This document shows positions 41,265-48,954 of a DNA stretch of 64,000 nucleotides, piece by piece. The translations under genes and the position numbers were made by a program. Each line of letters starts with the position of its first letter. The first letter of the stretch is position 1. The notes below the pieces were generated by a model. The model saw nothing but the letters and a program-made list of their open reading frames with translations, searched no databases and was not told the DNA's origin. Source of the stretch: JAXDJH01 sp034663635 (lineage in GTDB: Bacteria; Actinomycetota; CADDZG01; WHSQ01); contig JAXDJH010000025.1 in assembly GCA_034663635.1 (NCBI GenBank), positions 1 through 64,000 of the forward strand, written 5' to 3'.

Positions 41265-42794
41265 GTGCCCCGGCAAACCAAGACCAAGACGGCCTCCAAG
41301 CCCAAGGACTACGCGGCCAAACGATCTTTCGACAAGACTCCGGAACCCTCTCCCGAGGTTCCGGGGGACGTGGACCCGGGGGTCGCACGACCGGGCGAGA
41401 CATTCGTGATCCATCAGCACCATGCGACCCGACTCCATTACGACCTTCGTCTCGAGATGCTCAACGGCAAAACCCCGGTGCTCGTTTCGTGGGCCGTTCC
41501 TAAGAACCTTCCGCTCGTCAAAGGAAAGATGCACCTCGCTGTTCATGTGGAGGACCATCCTTTCGACTACGGATCGTTCTCCGGATCGATCCCCGCGGGG
41601 AACTACGGGGCGGGCGAAGTACGGATCTTCGACGCCGGCACTTATGAGGTTCTGGAACAGGAACCGGGCAAGCTGAGCTTCAGGCTCAACGGGAAACGAC
41701 TGCACGGCGTGTGGCATCTCTTCAAGACGAAGGATGAAGACGACAAGAACTGGCTCGTTCGCCTGCGTGAGTGGGAGGGAGATCCCCCGGAACCGCTCCC
41801 GGACCTCAAGCCGATGATGGCCACTCTAAAAGAGGAGCCGTTCGACGATCCGAAGTGGATCTTCGAACCGAAGTGGGATGGCGTTCGGGCACTTGCGGTT
41901 TGCCAGCACGACGAGACGATGCTTCTGTCTCGCAACAGTCGCGACATCACCAAGAGCTATCCGGAACTGGCCAAGATGCACGATCGAATGGTTGCGATCG
42001 ACGCGATCGTCGACGGTGAGATCGTCGCTCTCGAGGGCAAGCGTCCGTCCTTCGAACGACTGCAGAGCCGGATCAACCTCCACAACGAGCGCGACATCGC
42101 CAAGGCGATGCACGACATCCCCATCACGTTCATCGCGTTCGACCTGCTCTACCTCGACGGCAAGTCGCAGATAGCCAAACCGATCGAGGAGCGCAAAGCC
42201 CTTCTGTCGGAGCTCGTCGTTCAGTCGGAGCGAGTCCAGGTGTCCCCCTTCCTCGAGGAATCCGGCACCGCGCTGTTCGAGACCGCGAGCGAGATGCGGC
42301 TGGAGGGGATCGTCGGCAAGAAACTCGGAAGCACTTACCGGCCCGGCCGCCGCATCAAAGAGTGGCTCAAGATCAAGGCGATCCATTCAGGGGACCTCGT
42401 GATCGGAGGGTGGACGCCCGGGGAGGGTTCCCGATCCAAGTCCTTCGGGGCGGTCCTGATAGGCGCCTACGAGGGGGCGGACCTGCGCTTCGTCGGGTCG
42501 GTAGGCACCGGTTTCAGCGATGCCATGTTGAAAGCGATCTACCCCCGTCTCGAAGAGCTCGAGACCGACGATTGCCCCTTCGTGGACGACCCCACGAACA
42601 CGCGATCCAGCTCCTTCTCGAAGATCATCCACAACCCGCGGTGGGTGAAGCCGGAACTCGTGTGTCGGGTTGAGTTCCGCGAGCTGACTTCGGCTGGACG
42701 ACTTCGCGCCCCGTCATTCAAGGGGATACGCGACGACATCGACCCAAAGGAATGCACGTTCGAGGCCCTCGAAGTCGAAGCCGGGCTCGCCTGA
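41265..42794 (+). CDS. LigD-type ATP-dependent DNA ligase with phosphoesterase domain
   Basis: About 509 residues from the GTG at 41265. The N-terminal 3'-phosphoesterase domain has HQHHATRLHYDLRLE at about 50-64 and NYGAGEVRIFDAGTYE. The ligase domain carries the adenylated lysine K203 in EPKWDGVRA (KxDG), the DGEIVALEGKRPSFERLQ motif, EGIVGKK (motif IV) and REWLK-like KEWLKIK. The C-terminal OB-fold follows (GDLVIGGWTPGEGSR). Together with the polymerase gene at 39048 it completes a split LigD. A TGATG overlap joins it to the methyltransferase. Confidence 0.9.
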   Translation: MPRQTKTKTASKPKDYAAKRSFDKTPEPSPEVPGDVDPGVARPGETFVIHQHHATRLHYDLRLEMLNGKTPVLVSWAVPKNLPLVKGKMHLAVHVEDHPFDYGSFSGSIPAGNYGAGEVRIFDAGTYEVLEQEPGKLSFRLNGKRLHGVWHLFKTKDEDDKNWLVRLREWEGDPPEPLPDLKPMMATLKEEPFDDPKWIFEPKWDGVRALAVCQHDETMLLSRNSRDITKSYPELAKMHDRMVAIDAIVDGEIVALEGKRPSFERLQSRINLHNERDIAKAMHDIPITFIAFDLLYLDGKSQIAKPIEERKALLSELVVQSERVQVSPFLEESGTALFETASEMRLEGIVGKKLGSTYRPGRRIKEWLKIKAIHSGDLVIGGWTPGEGSRSKSFGAVLIGAYEGADLRFVGSVGTGFSDAMLKAIYPRLEELETDDCPFVDDPTNTRSSSFSKIIHNPRWVKPELVCRVEFRELTSAGRLRAPSFKGIRDDIDPKECTFEALEVEAGLA

Positions 42795-43447
42795 TGCCTC
42801 GCAACGATCGCGCCAAGAAGATCGTCGGCGGCATCTACTCCTTCGCCGCGGACAAGATCTACGAGCCCCTAGTCGTCAAAGGTGCCTTCCGTGTTTTCGG
42901 TGGATCCCTCAATAGTCTCGTGGTCGAGCAAGGGCGCAAAGCGGTCGAGGTCGCGGACGGACGGCCGATCCTCGACATGCCGGTCGGTACCGCTTACTTC
43001 ACGCTGGAGATGGCGAAGATCCATCCCGGCCTTGTCGTGGGCGTAGATATCGCGCACGGGATGGTCGTCGAGGCCAAAGCGGCGGCGGATCGATCGATGG
43101 TCTCCGGACTAGAGACCGCTCAAGCGGATTCGCACCACCTGCCCTTCGACGACGGCGCGTTCGGAGCCATCATGTGCACGAACGGACTCCAGGTCATCCC
43201 AGGACTGCAGCCGACCCTCAAGGAACTCGCCCGCGTGCTCGCCCCCGACGGCACCCTTTTCGTATCGGTGGTGAATCTCCCCATCGCGAACTCCACGAGG
43301 GTCCCAACGATGCTGCTCTCCCGAGCGGCCCTCGCCGACGAGCTCCGAGTCGTCGGCCTCAAGGTCGACAGCGTTAGGTCCGCGCGCCTCGCGACGTTGA
43401 TCGAGGCTCGTAAACCTGCAGGTGCTTCGGTTGGAGCGACGCTTTAG
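42794..43447 (+). CDS. Class I SAM-dependent methyltransferase
   Basis: 217 residues from the ATG at 42794. Motif I is atypical (LDMPVGTAYFTLEMAK where D-x-G-x-G is usual), followed by VVGVDIAHGMV, AQADSHHLPFDDGAFGAIMCTNGLQVIP (post-I and motif II) and ELARVLAPDGTLFVSVV (motif III). The missing second Gly may weaken SAM binding, though VGTAY could replace it. Acceptor unknown. Start codon overlaps the ligase stop. Confidence 0.78.
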   Translation: MPRNDRAKKIVGGIYSFAADKIYEPLVVKGAFRVFGGSLNSLVVEQGRKAVEVADGRPILDMPVGTAYFTLEMAKIHPGLVVGVDIAHGMVVEAKAAADRSMVSGLETAQADSHHLPFDDGAFGAIMCTNGLQVIPGLQPTLKELARVLAPDGTLFVSVVNLPIANSTRVPTMLLSRAALADELRVVGLKVDSVRSARLATLIEARKPAGASVGATL

Positions 43448-43917
43448 TTGATAAGCCTCACTCGGACCTTGCAGTCGAGCAGGAAATCGCGCACCCGCTC
43501 CCAGTCATCGTAGGTCTCCCCCGTCGACACCACTTCGGTGATCCCCGAATTCGCTATCAACTTCGCACAGGTGAAACAGGGAACTCCCGTGATGTAGATG
43601 GTGGCCCCTTCACGCTCTTCTGGCGACGTGTAGAGGATCGCGTTCGCTTCGGCGTGGATCGCGATGCAGTGGTCGTAGCCCCATCCGCTGACGGCTTCGG
43701 TGGTCGCGCGGGGGCAAGCTCCGTCTTCGCAGTGCGCGTGACCCGAAGGTGGGCCGTTGTATCCGGTCGAACGGATCCGCCGGTTCTTCACGATCACCGA
43801 CCCGTGCTGCCTGCGGATGCAGTTCGATCGGGTTGCGGTCTGGAGAGCAAGGTTCAGGAAGTACTGATCCCAGTCGCTGGTGCGCTGAAGCTCCGTGATC
43901 CGGTGAGCGATGCTCAC
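43444..43917 (-). CDS. dCMP deaminase / ComE-like zinc deaminase
   Basis: 157 residues, GTG start. The zinc site is HAEANAIL (His and catalytic Glu) and PCFTCAKLI (two Cys), with CIRRQHGSVIVKNRRIRSTGYNGPP before them, as in dCMP deaminases (deoxycytidylate to dUMP). A second possible metal cluster (HCEDGACPRATT) is also typical of the ComEB/dCMP family. The longer in-frame start 96 bases upstream is inside the opposite gene's leader. Divergent from the phosphoesterase. Confidence 0.9.
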   Translation of the reverse strand: MSIAHRITELQRTSDWDQYFLNLALQTATRSNCIRRQHGSVIVKNRRIRSTGYNGPPSGHAHCEDGACPRATTEAVSGWGYDHCIAIHAEANAILYTSPEEREGATIYITGVPCFTCAKLIANSGITEVVSTGETYDDWERVRDFLLDCKVRVRLIN

Positions 43918-43957
43918 GTGGTCGTCCCCCTTTTCAGCCTTTTTCCGGCGCGCTTGA

Positions 43958-45361
43958 ATGGCTTGGTGCGGGGGAAGTGCCTCGATTCTCACCGCCGGGG
44001 GCGGGCCGCGCAAGACCCTGGAGGCCCTTATCCTGCTCGCCGTGGCCGATCCCCTAGCCGAAGAGACGATCAGAGACCTTCTTAGATCGGCCTGGCTCGT
44101 AGAGAGAGCGCGCGAAAACGTCTATTCCGGCTGGGCCTCCGCCGATCCGGCCTTCACAGGCCGATCGGAGAAAGCCGCAGGACGGGCCGAGATCATCGCT
44201 CGAACCCTCGCTTCGCTCGGTCGCAAGCCCGATGAGGCACTGGTCGAGCCCCACACCGGCTGGCTCCGGAGCCTCGCAGGAGACCAGCCCGGCGAAGTCC
44301 CATTGGGGGATCTGTTCGTGTCCCGCATCGGCAACTGGGTTGATGCTCACGCGGCCGGCTTTCTCACCGACGGCGAGGATGACCTCCGGCGGCTCGGAGA
44401 CGAGGAACGGGCCGACATAACTTTCCCAACCCAGCTACCCGGCCCCCCCGGCTACGAACCGGTGCCCACGGTGCCCGCTGTGCCGCCCGGCGACGTACTT
44501 ATGCGCTTCGGCATCCTCGGCGACCTCCACTTCGGATCCGAGCGAGGAGAGATACACGCGCGCGCCGCGATCGAAGACCTGAATCGATCCGGCGCGGAAC
44601 TCGTCATCCAGCTCGGTGATCTGACCGACCACGGCGACCTCGCCGAATTCGAGCTGGCGGCCAAGACGTTGAACGATCTCGAGATGCCGCTGGCGACGAT
44701 GATGGGCAATCACGATGTGTATTCGCTCAAAGAGGAGCGGCTCTCGGGTCGTGAGTATTACCCGAACTCGTTCGGGAGAGAGCCCGACGGCGACCTGTTG
44801 GAGCAAGGAGGCTTCCGTTTCGCGGTTCTCGACTCTGCAACCAATTCCGCTTCTCCCTTTGCGGCGTTCGACTTCGTTAGGGGCGATTTCCTAGCGGGGC
44901 CGGGCGGCGCAGTGGTCAACGGGTCACTCACGGACGTGCAACACGAGATCCTGGCCGACGTCGCCGCCCCTGGAGAGCGGCCTGCCTTCGTCTTTCTTCA
45001 TCATCCGCCGCAGCCGTTCGTCGGATTCCCACCGGTGCTGTTCGGCCTGCGCGACGCCGACTCGGGCAGGCTTCATGCCACCGTCGATTCGGGGAACGTC
45101 TGGGGTGTCTTTGCGGGCCATACACATCGGAATAGCAGGACGCGCAACTACGGGACGGTTCCCGCCCAAGAGGTTGCGATCCCGCGCGACTATCCCTTTG
45201 GCTACGCCCTCGTTGACGTCACAGAGAATGGTTACGCATACAGATTCGTACAGCTGTCCAACGAAGAGTTGTTGCGCGATGCGTACCAGTACTCCGGCAC
45301 GATCCACCGTCGCTACGGGCTCGGGTCGGACGCCGAGCGCGCGTTCGTCTGGACTAAGTGA
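43958..45361 (+). CDS. Calcineurin-like metallophosphoesterase with unknown N-terminal domain
   Basis: 467 residues. Residues 1-150 are helical (EETIRDLLRSAWLVERARENVYSGW; AEIIARTLASLGRKPDEAL; FVSRIGNWVDAHAAGF) and of unknown type. The metallophosphoesterase domain then has all motifs: FGILGDLHFG (GDxH, about 186-193), IQLGDLTDHGD (GDxxxxGD), MMGNHDVYS (GNHD), FLHHPPQP and AGHTHRNS (GHTH). Substrate could be a phosphodiester or nucleotide. No signal peptide. Convergent with the ABC permease by 8 bases. Confidence 0.82.
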   Translation: MAWCGGSASILTAGGGPRKTLEALILLAVADPLAEETIRDLLRSAWLVERARENVYSGWASADPAFTGRSEKAAGRAEIIARTLASLGRKPDEALVEPHTGWLRSLAGDQPGEVPLGDLFVSRIGNWVDAHAAGFLTDGEDDLRRLGDEERADITFPTQLPGPPGYEPVPTVPAVPPGDVLMRFGILGDLHFGSERGEIHARAAIEDLNRSGAELVIQLGDLTDHGDLAEFELAAKTLNDLEMPLATMMGNHDVYSLKEERLSGREYYPNSFGREPDGDLLEQGGFRFAVLDSATNSASPFAAFDFVRGDFLAGPGGAVVNGSLTDVQHEILADVAAPGERPAFVFLHHPPQPFVGFPPVLFGLRDADSGRLHATVDSGNVWGVFAGHTHRNSRTRNYGTVPAQEVAIPRDYPFGYALVDVTENGYAYRFVQLSNEELLRDAYQYSGTIHRRYGLGSDAERAFVWTK

Positions 45362-46241
45362 CGTCCCGGCGCCTGAACAACGCGAGCGAAACCGACAGAA
45401 GGATGACCGAGTAGGCGATCAGCGTCACGATCGCCCGAAGTCTCGATTGCGCGAAGCCGACTCCCGCCTCGTCTCCCACCAACCACAGCGCCGCGTTCTC
45501 CGCGACCAGCCATCGCGCCCAGTTCGGCCTGAAAACACGAAGGATCTGCTCGAGCACCGCGAAGTAGACGAATCCCACGATGATCGAGGCGGCCGTGTTG
45601 CGAGCGGCGGAAGCAAGAGCGAATCCAACGCCCCCGAAGATCGCGGACAGCGTCGCCGACCGCAGCATCATGATCGCGGTGTCGACGAACCATCCCGCGT
45701 CGATGCCTTCGGTCGTCCCTCGTAGCGCACCCGCCGGCGTCAACGCGAGACCGAGCACGGCTTGCACGGCCAGGGCCGCGAGGAATACGAAAGCCAGCGC
45801 GCCCACCGCTTTGGCGATGAACGCTCGGACCCTCCGCGGCTCCCAGGTGAGATACGTGGTGATGGTGCCGGCGCCCCATTCGGCCCCGATGAACGTGGCG
45901 CCCAAACCCAGAGCGAGGATCATGAGCAGAGGGCTCAGCCCCGAGTAGATGTCGGTAAGAGTTTCCAAGTGGAAGCGCGGATCGCGAGCGATCTGGAGGC
46001 TCTGCTCGCGACAGAGCGCCTCTGCATCGTCGATATCTGGTGGGAAGAACCCTTGCTCTTGGCAGGTAGTGACGAACTCCGTTCGCTGACGATCCATCTC
46101 CGCGAGGGCATCCGAGCCGCCCTTCGAGTTCACGAAGACGATCACGCTTGCGATGGCGATGCCGAGGAGTACCAGCGCCCCGCTGGCCCTCACCGCACGA
46201 CGTGATGCGTAACGTCTCAGTTCGACGAGGACGTATCTCAC
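45354..46241 (-). CDS. ABC transporter permease (ABC-2 type)
   Basis: 295 residues, ATG start. Six membrane segments: one near 19-38 (ASGALVLLGIAIASVIVFV), a large outside loop with four Cys-containing or acidic stretches (TTCQEQGFFPPDIDDAEALCREQ), then five more ending near 275. The LSPLLMILALGLGATFIGAEWGAGTITTYLTWEPRR segment is the ABC-2 motif. The start overlaps the ATPase gene end by 4 bases, forming a two-gene exporter of unknown cargo. Confidence 0.85.
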   Translation of the reverse strand: MRYVLVELRRYASRRAVRASGALVLLGIAIASVIVFVNSKGGSDALAEMDRQRTEFVTTCQEQGFFPPDIDDAEALCREQSLQIARDPRFHLETLTDIYSGLSPLLMILALGLGATFIGAEWGAGTITTYLTWEPRRVRAFIAKAVGALAFVFLAALAVQAVLGLALTPAGALRGTTEGIDAGWFVDTAIMMLRSATLSAIFGGVGFALASAARNTAASIIVGFVYFAVLEQILRVFRPNWARWLVAENAALWLVGDEAGVGFAQSRLRAIVTLIAYSVILLSVSLALFRRRDVT

Positions 46242-47173
46242 GGTGCGTCCTCTTCAGTGTGATCACGGGTCAGCTCCAAGAACACCGTCTCGAGGTCAGC
46301 TTCCTCCGGCCGGAGCTCCGACACGAAGAGGCCATCCGCGGCAAGAAGCCTCGTTACCCGCGCCGACTCAGTGGGATCGATCGAGACGCGGAGCCCGTCG
46401 GACACAGGGTTCGACTCGAGATTCGCCCGGGCGAGAACCGATCGCGCCGCCTCCAGGTCATCGACGCGGACGAATACGGCTCGCGCGCCGCCGGACAGGA
46501 CCTCTTCGACCGGACCGATCGCCACACAACGCCCTCTAGCGAGGATCGCGACCTCATCGCACATCTGTCTGACCTCGCTGAGGAGGTGACTGGACACGAA
46601 TACCGTCCGGCCTTCGGCCCCCAGCCTTCGCACGAGATCCCGCACCTCTTTTATGCCCGCAGGATCGAGACCGTTCGCAGGCTCGTCGAGGATGAGGACC
46701 TCGGGATCTCGCAGAAGGGAAGCCGCTATGCCGAGTCGTTGTCTCATGCCGAGCGAGTAGGTCTTGACGCGATCGCTCGCTCTGTCGGCGAGATCGACGA
46801 GCTCGAGTTTCTCCTGGATCTTGTCCTTGCGGATGCCGTCGATCCCCGCGAGGAGCTCGAGGTTCCGCCGCCCCGTGAAACCCGGATAGAGCGCCGGCGC
46901 CTCGACTATCGAGCCGACCCGTCGGATGACGGAGGCGAGATCGCGCTGCGAGTCCGCTCCGAGGAGCCGAGTCGAGCCCGAAGTCGGGCGGACCAAACCC
47001 AACAAGCATCGGATCGTCGTTGTCTTCCCCGACCCGTTCGGTCCAAGGAATCCGAAAACGCCACCGGATGGAACTGCCATGTCGAGCCCGGCGACCGCGA
47101 CCGTTTCTCTCTTGCGGCCGCGCTTGTAGCGGACGTACCGCTTAGTGAGGCCCTCGGCCTCTATGACATTCAC
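46238..47173 (-). CDS. ABC transporter ATP-binding protein
   Basis: 311 residues from the GTG at 47173, which overlaps the upstream SDR stop (TAGTG). Walker A is FGFLGPNGSGKTTTIRCLLG, the Q loop is present, the signature is YSLGMRQRLGIA and Walker B is VLILDEPANGLDP. The C-terminal 90 residues are the regulatory tail of ABC-2 exporters (FVRVDDLEAARSVLARANLESNPV). Drives the permease downstream. Similar to drug- or bacitracin-export ATPases. Confidence 0.9.
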   Translation of the reverse strand: MNVIEAEGLTKRYVRYKRGRKRETVAVAGLDMAVPSGGVFGFLGPNGSGKTTTIRCLLGLVRPTSGSTRLLGADSQRDLASVIRRVGSIVEAPALYPGFTGRRNLELLAGIDGIRKDKIQEKLELVDLADRASDRVKTYSLGMRQRLGIAASLLRDPEVLILDEPANGLDPAGIKEVRDLVRRLGAEGRTVFVSSHLLSEVRQMCDEVAILARGRCVAIGPVEEVLSGGARAVFVRVDDLEAARSVLARANLESNPVSDGLRVSIDPTESARVTRLLAADGLFVSELRPEEADLETVFLELTRDHTEEDAP

Positions 47174-47982
47174 TAGTCGCGGAAATCCTGCGCTTTGCGC
47201 GCCGGCCCCGACTCCAGGACGACGTCGCGGAGGTTTCGCCAAACCCATGGGGTGAGCACTCGCGGAACCTGGAGGAGGTAGTACCAGCGGGGCACAACCC
47301 GCTGTGGCTTCCGGTTAACGATCGCGTCGCGGATCGCAGCGGAGACTTGGGCATCGGTACCGAGGAGGTGCCGCATGTAGCGATCGCCGGCCAAACCGGT
47401 CTGAGGGAAGCCTTCGGTTGGGATGAACCCAGGTTCGACGAGACTCAGAAAGATGCCGCGGCTAAGCAATTCCGGTGCAACGGATTCGGTCCACCCCACA
47501 AGAGCGAACTTCGACGCGGTGTAAGCGGGGATCCCCGGGACCGCGATCCGCCCGGCGACCGATGCGACGTTGACCACGCTCGCCGGGGCGGACCGCTCCA
47601 GAAGGGACGTGAAGGAATCGATGCAGTAGAGGGGGCCGAAGTAGTTCGTCTGCATCACGCTCTCGGCGTTGGTGACCCATCCGTCGGTCAGACCACTCGA
47701 GCCCGCGAAACCGGCGTTGTTGATCAGTACATCGCAACGCCCGTGGACCGATTCGACGTGCTCGGCAAGGCCCTCCACTTCATCTCGCTTCGAAACGTCT
47801 GTCACGCAGAAAGAGTGGCCACTACCGGGCATCTCGTCCACGAGCTCTTTCAGGCGGCCCTCGCGACGTGCGGCGACGCAGAGCGTCGCTCCTTCAGCCG
47901 CGAGATCGAGCGCGGTGCGGCGTCCAATGCCGCTCGACGCGCCCGTGACGACGCACATTTTTCCGGACAAACCGTCCGCCAT
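47173..47982 (-). CDS. Short-chain dehydrogenase/reductase
   Basis: 269 residues from the ATG at 47982, preceded by GGGAGGG. Motifs: VVTGASSGIGRRTALDLA (NAD(P) binding), NNAGFAGSS, VVNVASVAGRIAVPGIPAYTASKFALVG (Ser and YxxxK). The C-terminus is long and basic (VPRWYYLLQVPRVLTPWVWRNLRDVVLE) and may be membrane associated. Overlap with the ABC ATPase gene suggests one operon. The gap 47983-48093 shows no further feature beyond the ribosome site for the GlsB-like gene. Confidence 0.87.
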   Translation of the reverse strand: MADGLSGKMCVVTGASSGIGRRTALDLAAEGATLCVAARREGRLKELVDEMPGSGHSFCVTDVSKRDEVEGLAEHVESVHGRCDVLINNAGFAGSSGLTDGWVTNAESVMQTNYFGPLYCIDSFTSLLERSAPASVVNVASVAGRIAVPGIPAYTASKFALVGWTESVAPELLSRGIFLSLVEPGFIPTEGFPQTGLAGDRYMRHLLGTDAQVSAAIRDAIVNRKPQRVVPRWYYLLQVPRVLTPWVWRNLRDVVLESGPARKAQDFRD

Positions 47983-48093
47983 CGGGCTCCCTCCCACTAC
48001 GCAATGCATTCGTTTCGGGCCGCTGTGTTTCGGACGGCTTTTCCAGGGGTATCCACCTTATCGGCAAGCAAATAGGCAAAGGAGGGCTAGACC

Positions 48094-48351
48094 ATGGGTG
48101 ACATCGTCGTTTACATCCTGGTGGGTCTTGTAGTTGGAATCATCGCTCGTCTGCTGATGCCCGGGCGCGACCCGATCGGCATCCTCGGAACGATCGTCGT
48201 CGGGATCGTCGGTGCCGTCATCGGCGGCTACCTATGGGCGGCAGTCTTCGGCAACACGAAAGGCGTCGAGTGGATCGGCTCCATCCTCGTAGCCATGGCG
48301 CTGCTCTACGTGTACCGCCGCATGACGCTGGGCAGAACCGGCACGCTCTAA
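48094..48351 (+). CDS. GlsB/YeaQ/YmgE family membrane protein
   Basis: 85 residues with three hydrophobic helices: GDIVVYILVGLVVGIIARLLMPGRDPIGILGTIVVGIVGAVIGGYLW fits the transglycosylase-associated protein family, stress-induced in other bacteria. Ribosome site AAAGGAGGG before the ATG. Ended by a strong terminator. Confidence 0.9.
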   Translation: MGDIVVYILVGLVVGIIARLLMPGRDPIGILGTIVVGIVGAVIGGYLWAAVFGNTKGVEWIGSILVAMALLYVYRRMTLGRTGTL

Positions 48352-48404
48352 ACAAGCCACAGCCGGGGTTCTGTCGGACCCGCGACCGTCAGGGACCCCA
48401 ACTT

Positions 48405-48447
48405 AAAGCGAAACGGCCCCCTCCACCCGGGGGCCGTTTCGCTTTTT
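48405..48447 (+). terminator. Rho-independent terminator after the GlsB-like gene
   Basis: A perfect 17-pair stem (48405-48421 with 48429-48445) with a 7-base loop, followed by a TTTTT run at 48443-48447. The A-run on the left arm also lets it act on the minus strand. Confidence 0.85.
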
Positions 48448-48467
48448 CGAGATCTGTGATCATCTCT

Positions 48468-48473
48468 TAATCT
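48468..48473 (+). promoter_or_regulatory. Candidate -10 element (TAATCT) for a leaderless YbaK-like gene
   Basis: TAATCT ends 7 bases before the GTG at 48481, just after the terminator. Confidence 0.4.
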
Positions 48474-48480
48474 GCGCGTC

Positions 48481-48954
48481 GTGGACCCCAAGACCCAACG
48501 TGTCATCGACGCGGGAGCGGCGCTCGGGGTCGAGGTCGCTCCTCACACATTCCCCGCGGAGACGCGCACGGCAGCGGACGCGGCGTCCGCCGTCGGCTGT
48601 GACGTTGCCCAGATCGTGAAGTCCCTGGTCTTCGGGTCCGACCGCGGACCGCTCTTGTTCCTCGTTTCCGGGGCCAACCGGCTCGACCCGACGCTGGCTG
48701 CTCGAGCGGCCGGCGTGGATGAGCTCACCAAAGCGGATGCGGGTGAAGCCAAATCCGCAACGGGCTTCTCCATAGGAGCGACGCCTCCGTTCGGCCACAC
48801 GAATCAGTTGCCGACGTTCATGGACGAGGACCTTCTGCTGCATTCGGAGGTCTGGGCGGCCGCAGGTCGTCCGGATTCTGTATTCCCCGTCGCGGCCTCC
48901 GCGCTGCAAGAAGCGACCGGCGCTGTCGTCTGCGCGTTGCGAGAGAAGTCCTAG
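48481..48954 (+). CDS. YbaK/EbsC-type aminoacyl-tRNA deacylase
   Basis: 157 residues, GTG start. Likely edits mischarged tRNA, for example Cys-tRNA(Pro). Signature: ADAASAVGCDVAQIVKSLVFGSDRGPLLFLVSGANRLD with the conserved Lys near 46, then GFSIGATPPFGHTNQLPTFMDEDLL. Length fits a stand-alone editing domain. Overlaps the convergent kinase by 4 bases. Confidence 0.88.
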   Translation: MDPKTQRVIDAGAALGVEVAPHTFPAETRTAADAASAVGCDVAQIVKSLVFGSDRGPLLFLVSGANRLDPTLAARAAGVDELTKADAGEAKSATGFSIGATPPFGHTNQLPTFMDEDLLLHSEVWAAAGRPDSVFPVAASALQEATGAVVCALREKS

